A DNA stretch of 64,000 nt from Cupriavidus sp. WKF15 (GCF_029278605.1 NZ_CP119572.1:1116001-1180000), one strand, 5' to 3'; positions 33,457 to 42,328 are shown, counted from the stretch's first letter. A program made the numbers and translations. The notes: a model not told the origin generated them from the letters alone.

Positions 33457-34164
33457 ATGCCAAGCAGCATTCTCGTTGTCGAAGACGAACCGGCGATCGC
33501 TGAGCTGATCGCCGTCAACCTGCAGCACGCGGGGCACTATCCGATCCGGGCCTATAACGCCGAGCAGGCGCTGTCGCTGATGAGCGACGTGCTGCCAGAC
33601 CTGGTGCTGCTGGACTGGATGCTTCCGGGCAAGTCAGGCGCAACCTTCGCCAAGGAACTGCGTGCCAACGACCGCACCAAGCAGATTCCCATCATCATGC
33701 TCACTGCCCGCAGCGAGGAGCAGGACAAGGTGATGGGCCTCGAGGCCGGCGCGGACGACTACGTCACCAAGCCGTTCTCGCCGAAGGAACTCCTTGCCCG
33801 CATCAAGGCGGTGCTGCGCCGTCGTGCGCCGCAGCTCACGGATGACGTGGTGGCGATCAACGGCCTGCGCCTGGATCCGGCCACGCACCGCGTGACCGGC
33901 GAAGACAATGCAGGCCCGATCAAGCTGGACCTCGGGCCGACCGAGTTTCGTTTGTTGCACTTCCTGATGACGCATCCGGAACGCGTGCACAGCCGCTCGC
34001 AACTGCTGGACCAGGTCTGGGGCGACCATGTCTTCGTCGAAGAGCGTACCGTCGACGTGCATATCAAGCGGCTGCGCGCGGCGCTGACGCCTGGCGGCTA
34101 TAGCAATATGATCGAAACCGTGCGCGGCAGCGGCTACCGGCTGGCCCGTACGCCGGGCAACTGA
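33457..34164 (+). CDS. phoB: phosphate regulon response regulator PhoB
   Basis: A 235-residue OmpR-type regulator. The receiver domain has the acidic pocket VVEDEPAIAE, phosphoacceptor Asp53 in LLDWMLPG and the conserved Lys in TKPFSPKELL. The C-terminal winged helix (FRLLHFLMTHPERVHSRSQLLDQVWGD ... VDVHIKRLRAAL ... VRGSGYRL) binds the 11-base direct repeats of the Pho box. Candidate targets in this window are upstream of pstS, between ppk and ppx, and upstream of the ornithine-lipid gene. Confidence 0.97.
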   Translation: MPSSILVVEDEPAIAELIAVNLQHAGHYPIRAYNAEQALSLMSDVLPDLVLLDWMLPGKSGATFAKELRANDRTKQIPIIMLTARSEEQDKVMGLEAGADDYVTKPFSPKELLARIKAVLRRRAPQLTDDVVAINGLRLDPATHRVTGEDNAGPIKLDLGPTEFRLLHFLMTHPERVHSRSQLLDQVWGDHVFVEERTVDVHIKRLRAALTPGGYSNMIETVRGSGYRLARTPGN

Positions 34165-34191
34165 GCCTGGGCCTGGGCCTGGGCCTGGCCA
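34165..34191 (+). repeat. short hexanucleotide tandem repeat between phoB and phoR
   Basis: About four copies of CCTGGG/GGGCCT in a row follow the phoB stop directly. It is outside both coding frames as annotated. Such a tract can gain or lose units by slippage, which here would only change the phoB-phoR spacing. Confidence 0.5.
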
Positions 34192-34296
34192 GCGCTGCAT
34201 GACCAGTCGTCACGAATTCGTGGCAAACTCTGCCGCAAAACGGCGGCGCTGCCGCCATCTGCCCGCAGTCCGGGCTTCCGAGTTTCTTTTGCGCGC

Positions 34297-35628
34297 ATGA
34301 ATGTCATCTGGGCCCGCTCCGTGGCCATCCTGATCAGCCTGGTGGTGGTTGCCGTCGGGACCTATTTCGTGGCGGGCGCGGTACTCGCGCTGGCCGTGAT
34401 GAGTGTTTCAACGGTATCCCTGCTGGCGTTCCATCTCTACCAGATCAACCGGCTGTGGAAGGTCCTGGATGCGCCGGCATATGGCGAAATCCCCAGCGCG
34501 CTCGGCCTTTGGGGCGAAGTCTACTATCGCCTGCACCGGCTGGTGAAGCGCTGGCGCCTGCAGGTCCTGCAGGTGGAGCAGCAGCACACGCGCTTTATCC
34601 AGGCAATCCAGGCCTCGCCGAATGGCGTGCTGATGCTCGACGACGCCGACCAGATCGAGTGGTGCAATGATGTGGCCGAACAGCACTTCGGCCTGAACGC
34701 GCGGCGCGATGTGCGCCAGCGCATCACCCACCTGATCCGCCGTCCCGAGTTCGTCCACTACCTGACGCGCCAGCGCTTCGACGAGCCGCTGGCGATGCGC
34801 GACATGGGCGAGCACAAGCAGGGCGTGATCTCGGTACAGGTGCTGCCGTATGGCGACAACCGCAAGCTGGTCATCACGCAGGACATCACCAAGCTCGAGA
34901 ATACCGAGGCCATGCGGCGCGACTTCGTGGCCAATGTGTCGCACGAGCTGAAAACGCCGCTGACGGTGCTGACCGGCTTTCTCGAGACCGTGCGCGACTT
35001 GCCGGTGTCCGAGGAAGACCGGCGGCGCTACGTCGACATGATGCTGGTGCAGTCCATGCGGATGCAGAGCATCGTGGAAGACCTGCTGGCCCTGGCCAAG
35101 CTGGAAAGCGATGAGCAGCCCCCGGGCCAGGAACTCGTGCCGGTCCGCGCATTGGTGGAGCACCTCGTGCACGACGCGCAAGCGTTGTCGCAGGAGCGCC
35201 ACCACATCGTTGCCGAGATCGATCCCACCGTGGGGCTGCGCGGCACCGAGATGGAGTTGCTGTCGGCGCTGGGCAACCTTGTGTCAAACGCTGTGCGCTA
35301 TACGCCGGCCGGCGGCCGTATCACCATCCGGCTCGGCTGGGACGACGGACATGCCGTGTTCTCGGTGTCGGATACCGGTCTGGGCATTGCCCCCGAGCAT
35401 ATTCCCCGCCTGACCGAGCGCTTCTACCGTGTCGACCGCAGCCGCTCGCGCGACACCGGCGGCACCGGCCTGGGCCTGGCCATCGTCAAGCATGTGGTCT
35501 CGCGCCACCATGCCGAGCTGCGCGTGAGCAGCGAAGTGGGGCGGGGCAGTGTGTTCCGCATCATCTTCCCGCTGGAGCGCAGCGTGCGCGAAGCTGGCGC
35601 GGCCGACCCTTCGCGCCGAGCTGCCTGA
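34297..35628 (+). CDS. phoR: phosphate regulon sensor histidine kinase PhoR
   Basis: A 443-residue membrane kinase/phosphatase that sets the phosphorylation state of PhoB. Two adjacent N-terminal membrane segments (about residues 8-45) have almost no periplasmic loop, as expected for PhoR, which senses through PstSCAB-PhoU. Then follow a DUF3329-like basic linker, a PAS domain (QAIQASPNGVLMLDDADQIEWCN), the H box with His216 in VSHELKTPLT, and the ATPase core with N box NLVSNAVRYTP, G1 DTGLGI and G2 GGTGLGLAIVKHVV. The intergenic distance to phoB (132 bases) is longer than elsewhere in the operon. Confidence 0.96.
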   Translation: MNVIWARSVAILISLVVVAVGTYFVAGAVLALAVMSVSTVSLLAFHLYQINRLWKVLDAPAYGEIPSALGLWGEVYYRLHRLVKRWRLQVLQVEQQHTRFIQAIQASPNGVLMLDDADQIEWCNDVAEQHFGLNARRDVRQRITHLIRRPEFVHYLTRQRFDEPLAMRDMGEHKQGVISVQVLPYGDNRKLVITQDITKLENTEAMRRDFVANVSHELKTPLTVLTGFLETVRDLPVSEEDRRRYVDMMLVQSMRMQSIVEDLLALAKLESDEQPPGQELVPVRALVEHLVHDAQALSQERHHIVAEIDPTVGLRGTEMELLSALGNLVSNAVRYTPAGGRITIRLGWDDGHAVFSVSDTGLGIAPEHIPRLTERFYRVDRSRSRDTGGTGLGLAIVKHVVSRHHAELRVSSEVGRGSVFRIIFPLERSVREAGAADPSRRAA

Positions 35629-35660
35629 CTTCAGCCATCGGCGACGCAAGTCCGACGCAA

Positions 35661-35690
35661 GAAAAATGGCCCGCTTATGCGGGCCGATTC
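35661..35690. terminator. terminator between convergent phoR and ppk
   Basis: GGCCCGC (35668-35674), loop TTAT, GCGGGCC (35679-35685). On the minus strand it is followed by ATTTTTC, so it ends ppk transcription; on the plus strand the tail is less T-rich but it could also serve phoR. Confidence 0.7.
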
Positions 35691-35707
35691 ATTTCAACCT
35701 GCTCGGG

Positions 35708-37792
35708 TCATGCGCCGCCGAACATGGCAAGCAGGTCGTTCTGGCTGACGTGCGGGTGCTTGGCGCGCGTCTCCTTGCGCACATAGGAGCCGTCGGGCTG
35801 CATGATCCACGCCGACGCATTGTCACGAAGATGCACCTGCAGGCTCTCCCTGATGACGCGTGCCTTGAGCGCTTTGTCCAGCACGGGGAAAGCCACCTCG
35901 ACACGGCGGAAGAGGTTGCGGTCCATCCAGTCGGCGCTCGACAGGTAAAGCACCTCGTCGCCGCCCGCCAGGAAGTAGTAGACGCGATGATGCTCCAGGA
36001 AGCGCCCCACGATCGAGCGCACCGAGATGTTCTCGGACATGCCCGGCACGCCCGGCATCAGCGCGCAGACGCCGCGGACGATCAGGTCGATCTTCACGCC
36101 TGCGCGCGACGCCTTGTACAGCTCGTCGATGATGGACGGCTCCAGCAGCGCATTCATCTTGGCGACGATTCGGGCTGGCTTGCCGGCACGCGCATTGCGC
36201 GCCTCGGCGCGGATATGCTCGACCAGATTGCTTTGCATGCTGAAGGGCGACTGCCACAGGTGGTTCAGCCGGATCGTGCCGGCGGTTCCCGTCAGCAGTT
36301 GGAAGACGTGATGCACGTCCTCGCAGATGGCCTCGTTGGCGGTCAGCAGGCCGAAGTCCGTGTACAGGCGGGCGGTGCGCGGATGGTAGTTGCCGGTGCC
36401 GAGGTGGGCGTAACGGCGCAGCTTGACCTGCTTGGCCTTGGCGCCGGACGCCTCGCGCCGCACGATCAGCAGCATCTTGGCGTGGCACTTGTGACCGACC
36501 ACGCCGTAGATGACATGGGCGCCGGCCGATTCCAGCCGCTCGGCCCAGTTGATGTTGGTTTCCTCGTCGAAGCGGGCCAGGAGTTCCACGACCACCGTGA
36601 CTTCCTTGCCGTTGCGCGCGGCGGTCATCAGCGCTTCCATGACCAGCGATTCATTGCCGGTGCGGTAGACCGTCTGCTTGATGGCTACCACGTTCGGGTC
36701 GGTCGCGGCCTGCTGCAGCAGGTCGAGCACGGAGTTGAAGCTCTCGAACGGATGGTGCAGCAGCACGTCCTGCTGCCGGATGACATCAAAGATCGGTGCG
36801 GCAGTCGTGAAGGGCTTGGCCGGTGCCGGCACGTGCGGCGGAAACTTCAGCGCCGGGCGATCCACCATGTCCGGGATCTGCATCAGTCGAACGAGGTTCA
36901 CGGGCCCAGAGACGCGGTACAGGTCCTGCTCGCCGAGGCCGGATTCCAGCAACAGCCGGCGCGCCAGCGCCGACGGTGTGTCCGAGGAGACTTCCAGCCG
37001 TACGGTGTCGCCGAAGTGCCGCGTTGGAAGTTCGCCCTGCAGCGCTTCGCGCAGGTCGGTGATTTCGTCTTCGGACACGAACAGGTCGGAATTGCGCGTG
37101 ACGCGGAACTGGTAGCAGCCCAGGACTTCGATCGACGGGAACAGTTCATGCACGAATCCCTGCATGAAGGAGGACAGCATGACAAAGCCGAACGGGTAGC
37201 CCGACAGCTTCTCGGGCATCTTCACCACGCGCGGCAGCGCGCGGGGTGCCTGCACGATGGCCAGGTCAGCCTCACGGCCGAAAGCATCCTTGCCTGACAG
37301 CTCGACCACGAAATTCAGGCTCTTGTTCAGTACGCGCGGGAACGGGTGGGCCGGGTCGAGCGCGATCGGCGTGAGTACCGGACCCAGTTCGCGTACAAAG
37401 AAATCCCGGGCCCACTCGCGTTGCGCATCGGTCCAGGTGGTCGTCAGGTGAAAAAAAATGCCTTCCTTCTCGAGAAGGGGAAAAATGACGTTCTGCAGCA
37501 TGTCATACTGCGAAGCCACGAGCTGCTGCGTGCGCGCCGTGACCAACTGATAGGTCTGCTGAAAGGAAAGGCCGTCAGGCGTAAGGCCGGAGGCGTTGTC
37601 ACGCATCTGTTCCTTGAGTCCTGCCATGCGGATTTCAAAGAACTCGTCCAGATTGCTGGACACGATGCAGATGAACTTGAGTCTTTCGAGCAGCGGCACC
37701 TTGGGATCGGCAGCCTGGGCCAGAACGCGCGCGTTGAATTCCAGAATGCCCAGCTCGCGATTGAGCAGCGTGCTGGACGGTGTCGTCGACAT
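35708..37792 (-). CDS. ppk: polyphosphate kinase
   Basis: A 694-residue PPK1 that reversibly transfers the gamma-phosphate of ATP to polyphosphate. The four-domain layout is complete: N domain (LLNRELGILEFNARVLAQAAD), head domain, and the C1/C2 phospholipase D-like domains with the His regions HAKMLLIVRRE and RYAHLGTGNYHPRTARLYTDFGLL. I set the start at the ATG at 37792 since AGAAGG lies eight bases before it; in-frame ATGs at 37798 and 37831 are alternatives. It is convergent with phoR and divergent from ppx, the enzyme that degrades its product, with candidate Pho boxes between the two. Confidence 0.95.
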   Translation of the reverse strand: MSTTPSSTLLNRELGILEFNARVLAQAADPKVPLLERLKFICIVSSNLDEFFEIRMAGLKEQMRDNASGLTPDGLSFQQTYQLVTARTQQLVASQYDMLQNVIFPLLEKEGIFFHLTTTWTDAQREWARDFFVRELGPVLTPIALDPAHPFPRVLNKSLNFVVELSGKDAFGREADLAIVQAPRALPRVVKMPEKLSGYPFGFVMLSSFMQGFVHELFPSIEVLGCYQFRVTRNSDLFVSEDEITDLREALQGELPTRHFGDTVRLEVSSDTPSALARRLLLESGLGEQDLYRVSGPVNLVRLMQIPDMVDRPALKFPPHVPAPAKPFTTAAPIFDVIRQQDVLLHHPFESFNSVLDLLQQAATDPNVVAIKQTVYRTGNESLVMEALMTAARNGKEVTVVVELLARFDEETNINWAERLESAGAHVIYGVVGHKCHAKMLLIVRREASGAKAKQVKLRRYAHLGTGNYHPRTARLYTDFGLLTANEAICEDVHHVFQLLTGTAGTIRLNHLWQSPFSMQSNLVEHIRAEARNARAGKPARIVAKMNALLEPSIIDELYKASRAGVKIDLIVRGVCALMPGVPGMSENISVRSIVGRFLEHHRVYYFLAGGDEVLYLSSADWMDRNLFRRVEVAFPVLDKALKARVIRESLQVHLRDNASAWIMQPDGSYVRKETRAKHPHVSQNDLLAMFGGA

Positions 37793-37837
37793 GGTCATGA
37801 CCTTCTTTTGGTAATGTGGCGACTTTTTCATACATTC

Positions 37838-37896
37838 ATGTCACTTTTATGACACTTTGATTTTGTCATGATGTTGACATGGCGGGGACATAATTT
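37838..37896. promoter_or_regulatory. candidate Pho boxes in the ppk-ppx divergent region
   Basis: Two sites have 7-4-7 geometry: ATGTCAC TTTT ATGACAC (37838-37855) and TTGTCAT GATG TTGACAT (37863-37880). In each, the second half is TGACA instead of TGTCA, so the core reads TGTCA-N6-TGACA, an inverted rather than purely direct repeat. Exactly ten bases after the second site lies TAATTT (37891-37896), the spacing expected between a Pho box and a -10 box for ppx. The first site could serve ppk on the other strand. Confidence 0.55.
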
Positions 37897-37988
37897 TCTG
37901 GGGTTGTCAGCATACTGTCCGGGCGGACCACAAGTCTCCTGCGGCGCGGTAACCTGTACCCCATGTGTATCAGCTTTCCAGACACCGA

Positions 37989-39521
37989 ATGAACAACACC
38001 CCACGCCTGCTGGCCGCCGTCGACATGGGCTCGAACAGCTTCCGCCTGATGATCGGGCGAGTGGACGAGACCCCCACAGTCAACGGCCCGGCCAGCCAGA
38101 TCTTCCAGGTCGACGCCCTGCGCGAGCCGGTGCGGCTGGCAGCCGGGCTGACACCGGACAAGTACCTCGACCAGCCGGCACGCCGGCGCGGCATTGACGC
38201 CTTGCGCCGCTTTGGCGACCGGCTGCGCGATTTCGCGCCGGAGCAGGTGCGTGCCGTGGCGACCAATACACTGCGCGTGGCCAAGAACGCATCGGAGTTC
38301 CTGATCGAGGCCGAGGCCGCGCTGGGCTTCCCGATCGAAGTCATCGCGGGACGCGAGGAAGCGCGCCTGATCTACCTGGGGGCATCGCACGACGCGCCGG
38401 TCTGCCAGGGCAACCGGCTGGTGGTCGACATCGGCGGCGGCTCGACCGAATTCATCATTGGCAGCGGTTATCAGTCGAAGCTGATGGAGAGCCTCTACAT
38501 CGGGTGTGTGTCGCACAGCCGCCAGTTCTTTCCGAGCGGCAACGTCGACGAGTACGCGATGAAGCAGGCTGAACTGGCCGCGCGGCGCGAGATCCAGGTG
38601 CTGGTGCGCCAGTACCGCGCCGCAGGGTGGGAGCAGGCAGTCGGTTCATCGGGGACGGCGCGTGCGCTGGCCGAACTGATCGAACTCAATGGCATGAATG
38701 ACAACCCGGCCGAGCATGGCATCACGCGAGAAGGGCTGGAGCGGCTCAAGCGTGCGCTGGTCAAGGCCGAGAACACCAACCGGGTCAAGCTGACCGGCCT
38801 GAAGGCGGACCGCATCCCGGTGCTGCCAGGCGGGCTCTCGATCATGCTTGGCGTGTTCGCTGAACTCGACATCGATCGCATGGACGTGACCGATGGCGCG
38901 TTGCGCCTCGGCGTGCTCTACGACCTGCTCGGGCGCAGTCATCACGAGGACATGCGCACAGTGACCGTGGACCAGTTCATGCGCCGCTACGGCGTGGACC
39001 GCGCCCAGGCAATCCGTGTGCGACGCGCCGCGACCACATTGCTGTCGCAGTTTCCGGAGCCGACCCATGAGCGCCGCGAGGATAACCTCGGGTTGCTGGG
39101 CTGGGCCGCCAGCCTGCACGAGGTCGGCATGTCGATCTCCCACAGCGGCTACCACAAGCATTCGGCCTATATCGCCACGCACGCGGACATGCCGGGCTTC
39201 TCCAAGACCGACCAGGCGCGCCTGGCGGCCTTGCTGCTTGGTCATGCCGGCAAGCTCGGCAAACTCTCGGGCAGCGGCAAGTTCCTCGACTGGCGCATGC
39301 TCTTCAGCTTGCGGCTGGCATTCGTACTCTGTCGCCGGCGTTCGGATGCGCCGCTACCGGATATCCGTGTGTCGCAGCGTTCGGACGCGCTTGACGAGGG
39401 TTTCGAGGTTCGGGTGCCCAAGACCTGGATCGAAGCCAATCCTCTGGTCGAATACAGCCTGGCGCAGGAGGCCGACGAGTGGCAGCGCGTCGGCAAGCGG
39501 TACAAGGTGGTGTACGCCTGA
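37989..39521 (+). CDS. ppx: exopolyphosphatase (Ppx/GppA family)
   Basis: A 510-residue enzyme of the ASKHA superfamily that removes terminal phosphate from polyphosphate; some members also hydrolyse pppGpp. The N-terminal phosphate loop is AAVDMGSNSFRLMIGRV, the second is VVDIGGGSTEFIIGSG and the conserved Glu lies in AGREEARLIYLGA. The C-terminal half is the HD-like helical domain (EVGMSISHSGYHKHSAYIA). The ATG at 37989 is the first sensible start. It is divergent from ppk and ends before a bidirectional terminator. Confidence 0.94.
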   Translation: MNNTPRLLAAVDMGSNSFRLMIGRVDETPTVNGPASQIFQVDALREPVRLAAGLTPDKYLDQPARRRGIDALRRFGDRLRDFAPEQVRAVATNTLRVAKNASEFLIEAEAALGFPIEVIAGREEARLIYLGASHDAPVCQGNRLVVDIGGGSTEFIIGSGYQSKLMESLYIGCVSHSRQFFPSGNVDEYAMKQAELAARREIQVLVRQYRAAGWEQAVGSSGTARALAELIELNGMNDNPAEHGITREGLERLKRALVKAENTNRVKLTGLKADRIPVLPGGLSIMLGVFAELDIDRMDVTDGALRLGVLYDLLGRSHHEDMRTVTVDQFMRRYGVDRAQAIRVRRAATTLLSQFPEPTHERREDNLGLLGWAASLHEVGMSISHSGYHKHSAYIATHADMPGFSKTDQARLAALLLGHAGKLGKLSGSGKFLDWRMLFSLRLAFVLCRRRSDAPLPDIRVSQRSDALDEGFEVRVPKTWIEANPLVEYSLAQEADEWQRVGKRYKVVYA

Positions 39522-39557
39522 GCGCCTGAGCGCCCGGGCGGCGCCGGGCACCAAACA

Positions 39558-39584
39558 AAAACGGCGGCCAGTGGCCGCCGTTTT
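39558..39584. terminator. bidirectional terminator between ppx and the ornithine-lipid gene
   Basis: AAAACGGCGGCC (39558-39569), loop AGT, GGCCGCCGTTTT (39573-39584): a perfect 12-bp stem with A-run and T-run on its flanks, so it works for both convergent genes. Confidence 0.9.
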
Positions 39585-39601
39585 CCTTGCGCCGGCGCGC
39601 T

Positions 39602-40444
39602 TCAGGCTGGGCGGTTCAGGCCGAGGAAGTGGCGGGCATAGCGCGGGTTCATGTCATTCACCCGCAGCAGCGTCAGGAAGTCGGCCACATTGAAGTCCGG
39701 ATCCCAGGCGGGCAGGCCGCAGATGCGGGCGCCCAGGCGCAGGTAGCCCTTGATCAGTGCCGGCGGTTCGACGTCGAGTTGCTGGTTGAGGTCTTCGACG
39801 GGCAGCGGCAGGCGCGGGAAGGCATGGTACTCGATCGGCGCCAGCGAACGCTCGCTGAACAGCCGGTGCAAGCTGGCCGCATAGTGGCCGCCGTCGCTCA
39901 TGGGCACGCTGGCGCAGCCGAGCATCGATTCGATGCCCCAGCGCTGCAGATACTCGCCCAGGCCACCCCACAGGGCCATGATGACACTGCCCGAGCGGTA
40001 GTCGCGGTGCACGCAGGAACGGCCGAGTTCGAGCATCTTCGGTCGCAGGTGCGAAAGGCGCACCAGGTCGAATTCCGATTCCGCATACAGGCAGCCGATA
40101 CGTTTGGCCTGGTGCGGCGGCAGCACGCGGTAGGTGCCAACTACCTTGAGCGTGGCCATGTCCCGTACGATCAGGTGGTCGCAGTAGGCGTCGAACATGT
40201 CGACATCCAGCTCGGGCACCTTCGACGCCAGGCGCGCGCCCATCTCGTCGGCGAATACCTTGTAACGCAGGCGCTGGGCCTCGACTACTTCGTCCTGGTG
40301 GCGCGCCCACGCCACGCTGAGAACAGGCGATTCATTTGCCGGTGTATCCGACGGGCGATGAAGACGCCTCCGCGCCGACTGGCCACCGAGGCCATTGGGC
40401 AGGGAGTCGAAAAGCGGCTGGGTAGGCGTCGGGAGGTCTCGCAT
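39602..40444 (-). CDS. olsB: ornithine-lipid N-acyltransferase, OlsB type (GNAT fold)
   Basis: A 280-residue GNAT-superfamily acyltransferase. It matches the OlsB group, which transfers a 3-hydroxyacyl chain from ACP to ornithine to give lyso-ornithine lipid. Family-like segments are EVVEAQRLRYKVFADEMGARL, FDAYCDHLIVRD, VVGTYRVLPPHQAKRIG, ELGRSCVHRDYRSGSVIMALWGGL and LIKGYLRLGARICGLPAWDPDFNVADF. The start at 40444 is supported by AAAGGA eight bases upstream; the frame continues to 40621 through the promoter. No olsA-type O-acyltransferase is adjacent. Four in-phase Pho half-sites upstream fit the known role of ornithine lipids as replacement for phospholipids in phosphate starvation. Confidence 0.83.
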   Translation of the reverse strand: MRDLPTPTQPLFDSLPNGLGGQSARRRLHRPSDTPANESPVLSVAWARHQDEVVEAQRLRYKVFADEMGARLASKVPELDVDMFDAYCDHLIVRDMATLKVVGTYRVLPPHQAKRIGCLYAESEFDLVRLSHLRPKMLELGRSCVHRDYRSGSVIMALWGGLGEYLQRWGIESMLGCASVPMSDGGHYAASLHRLFSERSLAPIEYHAFPRLPLPVEDLNQQLDVEPPALIKGYLRLGARICGLPAWDPDFNVADFLTLLRVNDMNPRYARHFLGLNRPA

Positions 40445-40480
40445 CAGAGTGTCCTTTGGGTGACGAAACTGCTGCGAAGC

Positions 40481-40536
40481 AATGTAGTGAGCCGCGGTGA
40501 CAGTACCGTGACCCGGCGATGACGCTTCCATGACGC
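40481..40536 (-). promoter_or_regulatory. tandem Pho boxes and -10 of the ornithine-lipid gene
   Basis: On the minus strand two complete 7-4-7 boxes follow each other: GCGTCAT GGAA GCGTCAT (40536-40519) and GGGTCAC GGTA CTGTCAC (40514-40497). The GTCA cores fall at four positions exactly 11 bases apart, so both boxes are in phase. Ten bases further lies TACATT (40486-40481), a fair -10 box at the PhoB-promoter distance. The rest of the 357-base gap (40445-40801) has no gene and no other signal that I can support. Confidence 0.72.
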
Positions 40537-40801
40537 GCGCCGGCGCGGTGTGGGTGCCGGGGGCGACCGATGACGGCATGCCCTGGGCAGGATGGGAAAG
40601 CGGGGTGGGGCTGCGAGACATGCCTGGTTCTCCGGGTCACCAGCGCCGGACCTGCCGGCGAACCACGCGACTCTATTGAATGGAGAAACAGGGGGCTATC
40701 GCTCTTTGCTGAATTTTTCGGTGGCGTCCGGCTGGCTGCTTGCAGATGGCGTGCCCGTGCCCCAGCAGGTCGGAGAATCAGAGATTTCTTATCGAGGCAT
40801 G

Positions 40802-41278
40802 TCAGAGGAATTCTGGATTCATGACCGCGCGCAGCACCGTTTGCGCCTCGCTTTCGCGGGTGCGGCTGGCCAGCCACCAGATGCCGCTCTTGCGCACGCT
40901 CCAGTTCATCTCCGTGCCGGCCAGCAGCAGACTGGCCAGTCTTCCGATCCAGGGCTGATGACCCACCACCACGACGTTTTCGTCGCCCTGAGGCCAGCCT
41001 ATCGCGCCGAGAACGGCGCTGACATCCGCGCCGGGCGCGAGGGCCTCCACAACTTCAGGATGGCTGCTAAGCGCTGATGCGGTCTCTCGCGTGCGCAGGG
41101 CAGGACTGCACAGCACACGGGTGCCGGCTGGCAACTGGGCGCGCAGCCAGGCCGCGGAACTGTCCGCCTGCTTGCGCCCGCGGCGCGTCAGCGGGCGCTG
41201 CAGGTCCGCGTGCCGGCTCAGGCTCAGCGGATCAGGGAGCTCTTCGGCTTCGGCGTGACGCCAGAGGATCAGGTTCAT
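40802..41278 (-). CDS. sixA: phosphohistidine phosphatase SixA-like (histidine phosphatase family)
   Basis: A 158-residue small member of the histidine phosphatase (phosphoglycerate mutase-like) superfamily. The catalytic RHG-type motif reads LWRHAEAEE at the N-terminus, the second Arg is in RPLTRRGRKQA, and the second His is in VVVVGHQPWIGRLAS. SixA removes phosphate from phospho-His in phosphorelay or PTS proteins in E. coli. The start at 41278 puts the motif where the family has it; there is no clear Shine-Dalgarno. Its place at the end of the phosphate block may be functional or accidental. Confidence 0.85.
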   Translation of the reverse strand: MNLILWRHAEAEELPDPLSLSRHADLQRPLTRRGRKQADSSAAWLRAQLPAGTRVLCSPALRTRETASALSSHPEVVEALAPGADVSAVLGAIGWPQGDENVVVVGHQPWIGRLASLLLAGTEMNWSVRKSGIWWLASRTRESEAQTVLRAVMNPEFL

Positions 41279-41504
41279 GTCGGAGCGGGACAGGAAGCGT
41301 GCTTCGAGTATGGTGAAGCCGTCCGACAGGCGCAAGCGAGGCCCGCCAGCGCGATGGCGGCCCGCCCAAACAATACGGGCTGCCTGTCAGGCAGCCCGCA
41401 AGTGTCTCCGAGCGTGGTGTCAGGCGCGTGACACACGCTGGCGCGCAATCATTGCGCTGAGGCCGGGCCGGAAAAGCGTACCTGAACCCGGACCTGGTAA
41501 AGAC

Positions 41505-41726
41505 TCAGGACTTGTGGCGGAAGTTGATGCGGCCCTTGGTCAGGTCGTACGGCGACATTTCCAGGGTGACGCGATCGCCTGCCAGAATGCGGATGCGGTG
41601 CTTCTGCATCTTGCCCGATGCATAGGCCCAGATCTCGACGCCATTCTCCAGCAGGACTCGGTAACGATTGTCGGGCAGGGCTTCCGACACCACACCGCCA
41701 AATTCAATGAGTTCTTCCTTAGCCAA
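41505..41726 (-). CDS. infA: translation initiation factor IF-1 (copy outside a ribosomal operon)
   Basis: A 73-residue S1/OB-fold protein that binds the ribosomal A site during initiation. The sequence [66 protein letters not shown] is clear IF-1. I set the start at the TTG at 41726 because it gives the conserved M-AKEELIE start and has AGGAAG about five bases upstream; the frame is open further upstream but has no IF-1 similarity there. No ribosomal protein gene is near, so this is probably the second infA that many Burkholderiales carry besides the one in the ribosomal operon. Confidence 0.9.
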   Translation of the reverse strand: MAKEELIEFGGVVSEALPDNRYRVLLENGVEIWAYASGKMQKHRIRILAGDRVTLEMSPYDLTKGRINFRHKS

Positions 41727-42328
41727 TCTATCTTCCTTTTCTGCAACCTGCGGGCTGCAATGGTTACGTTTTACATTCGATGTGACGCGACGCGCGGGCT
41801 TGCCGGTCCGGCGCATGTGCACGGGCTTGCCGCATGGCGGCGGGGCGCGCCTTGGGTTGTCCCCGGCAAGCTGACACGGTCCTGATGACGCCGCAAACCG
41901 CGTGCCATCCGGTCCAGTTAGGGAATCGTCCAGGGGGCGCTGTCTGCCCGGCCGATCTGTCTTGCCGATACGGCCGCAGAACCTCGGCCGTGCGAGTCGC
42001 GGGGTGCGCGGGCAACGTGTTACCGGTCGCTCGCCATGGTTGTAACGTTGCGGAAGGATCTGAAGGGCCGGCCTTCACGCTGGAGAGAACGCCCGGTGAC
42101 AGGGATGCGCGGAACATCCCGGGGCTAACGATATATTGTACCACGGGAGCGGGTTTTCAATGAGGCGGACGAAACTCCGTGGCGCGGGCGGGAGCCTGGG
42201 CCTGGAAGGCGGTATTGAGCTCCCTAAAGTGATTCTTGAACATCTTTTGATCAGACCGCGGCCCTTGGCATTTGCCCGGGATGAGCTAGAACTAACTCAC
42301 GGGCGTATCTTTGCAAACGGAGGTGGGC
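41727..42328. other. 602-base gap upstream of infA, no gene seen
   Basis: Open frames here are short, cross each other and lack Shine-Dalgarno sites. An A/T-rich spot around 42123-42160 offers TACAAT/TATATT elements on the minus strand with TTGAAA upstream, but the spacing is poor. A long leader or a cold-regulated 5' region for infA is possible; I see nothing firmer. Confidence 0.4.

Noticed and set aside
41764..42163. Overlapping open frames upstream of infA on both strands
   Set aside because: No start signals, no family similarity, and they cross an A/T-rich promoter-like spot; treated as noncoding.
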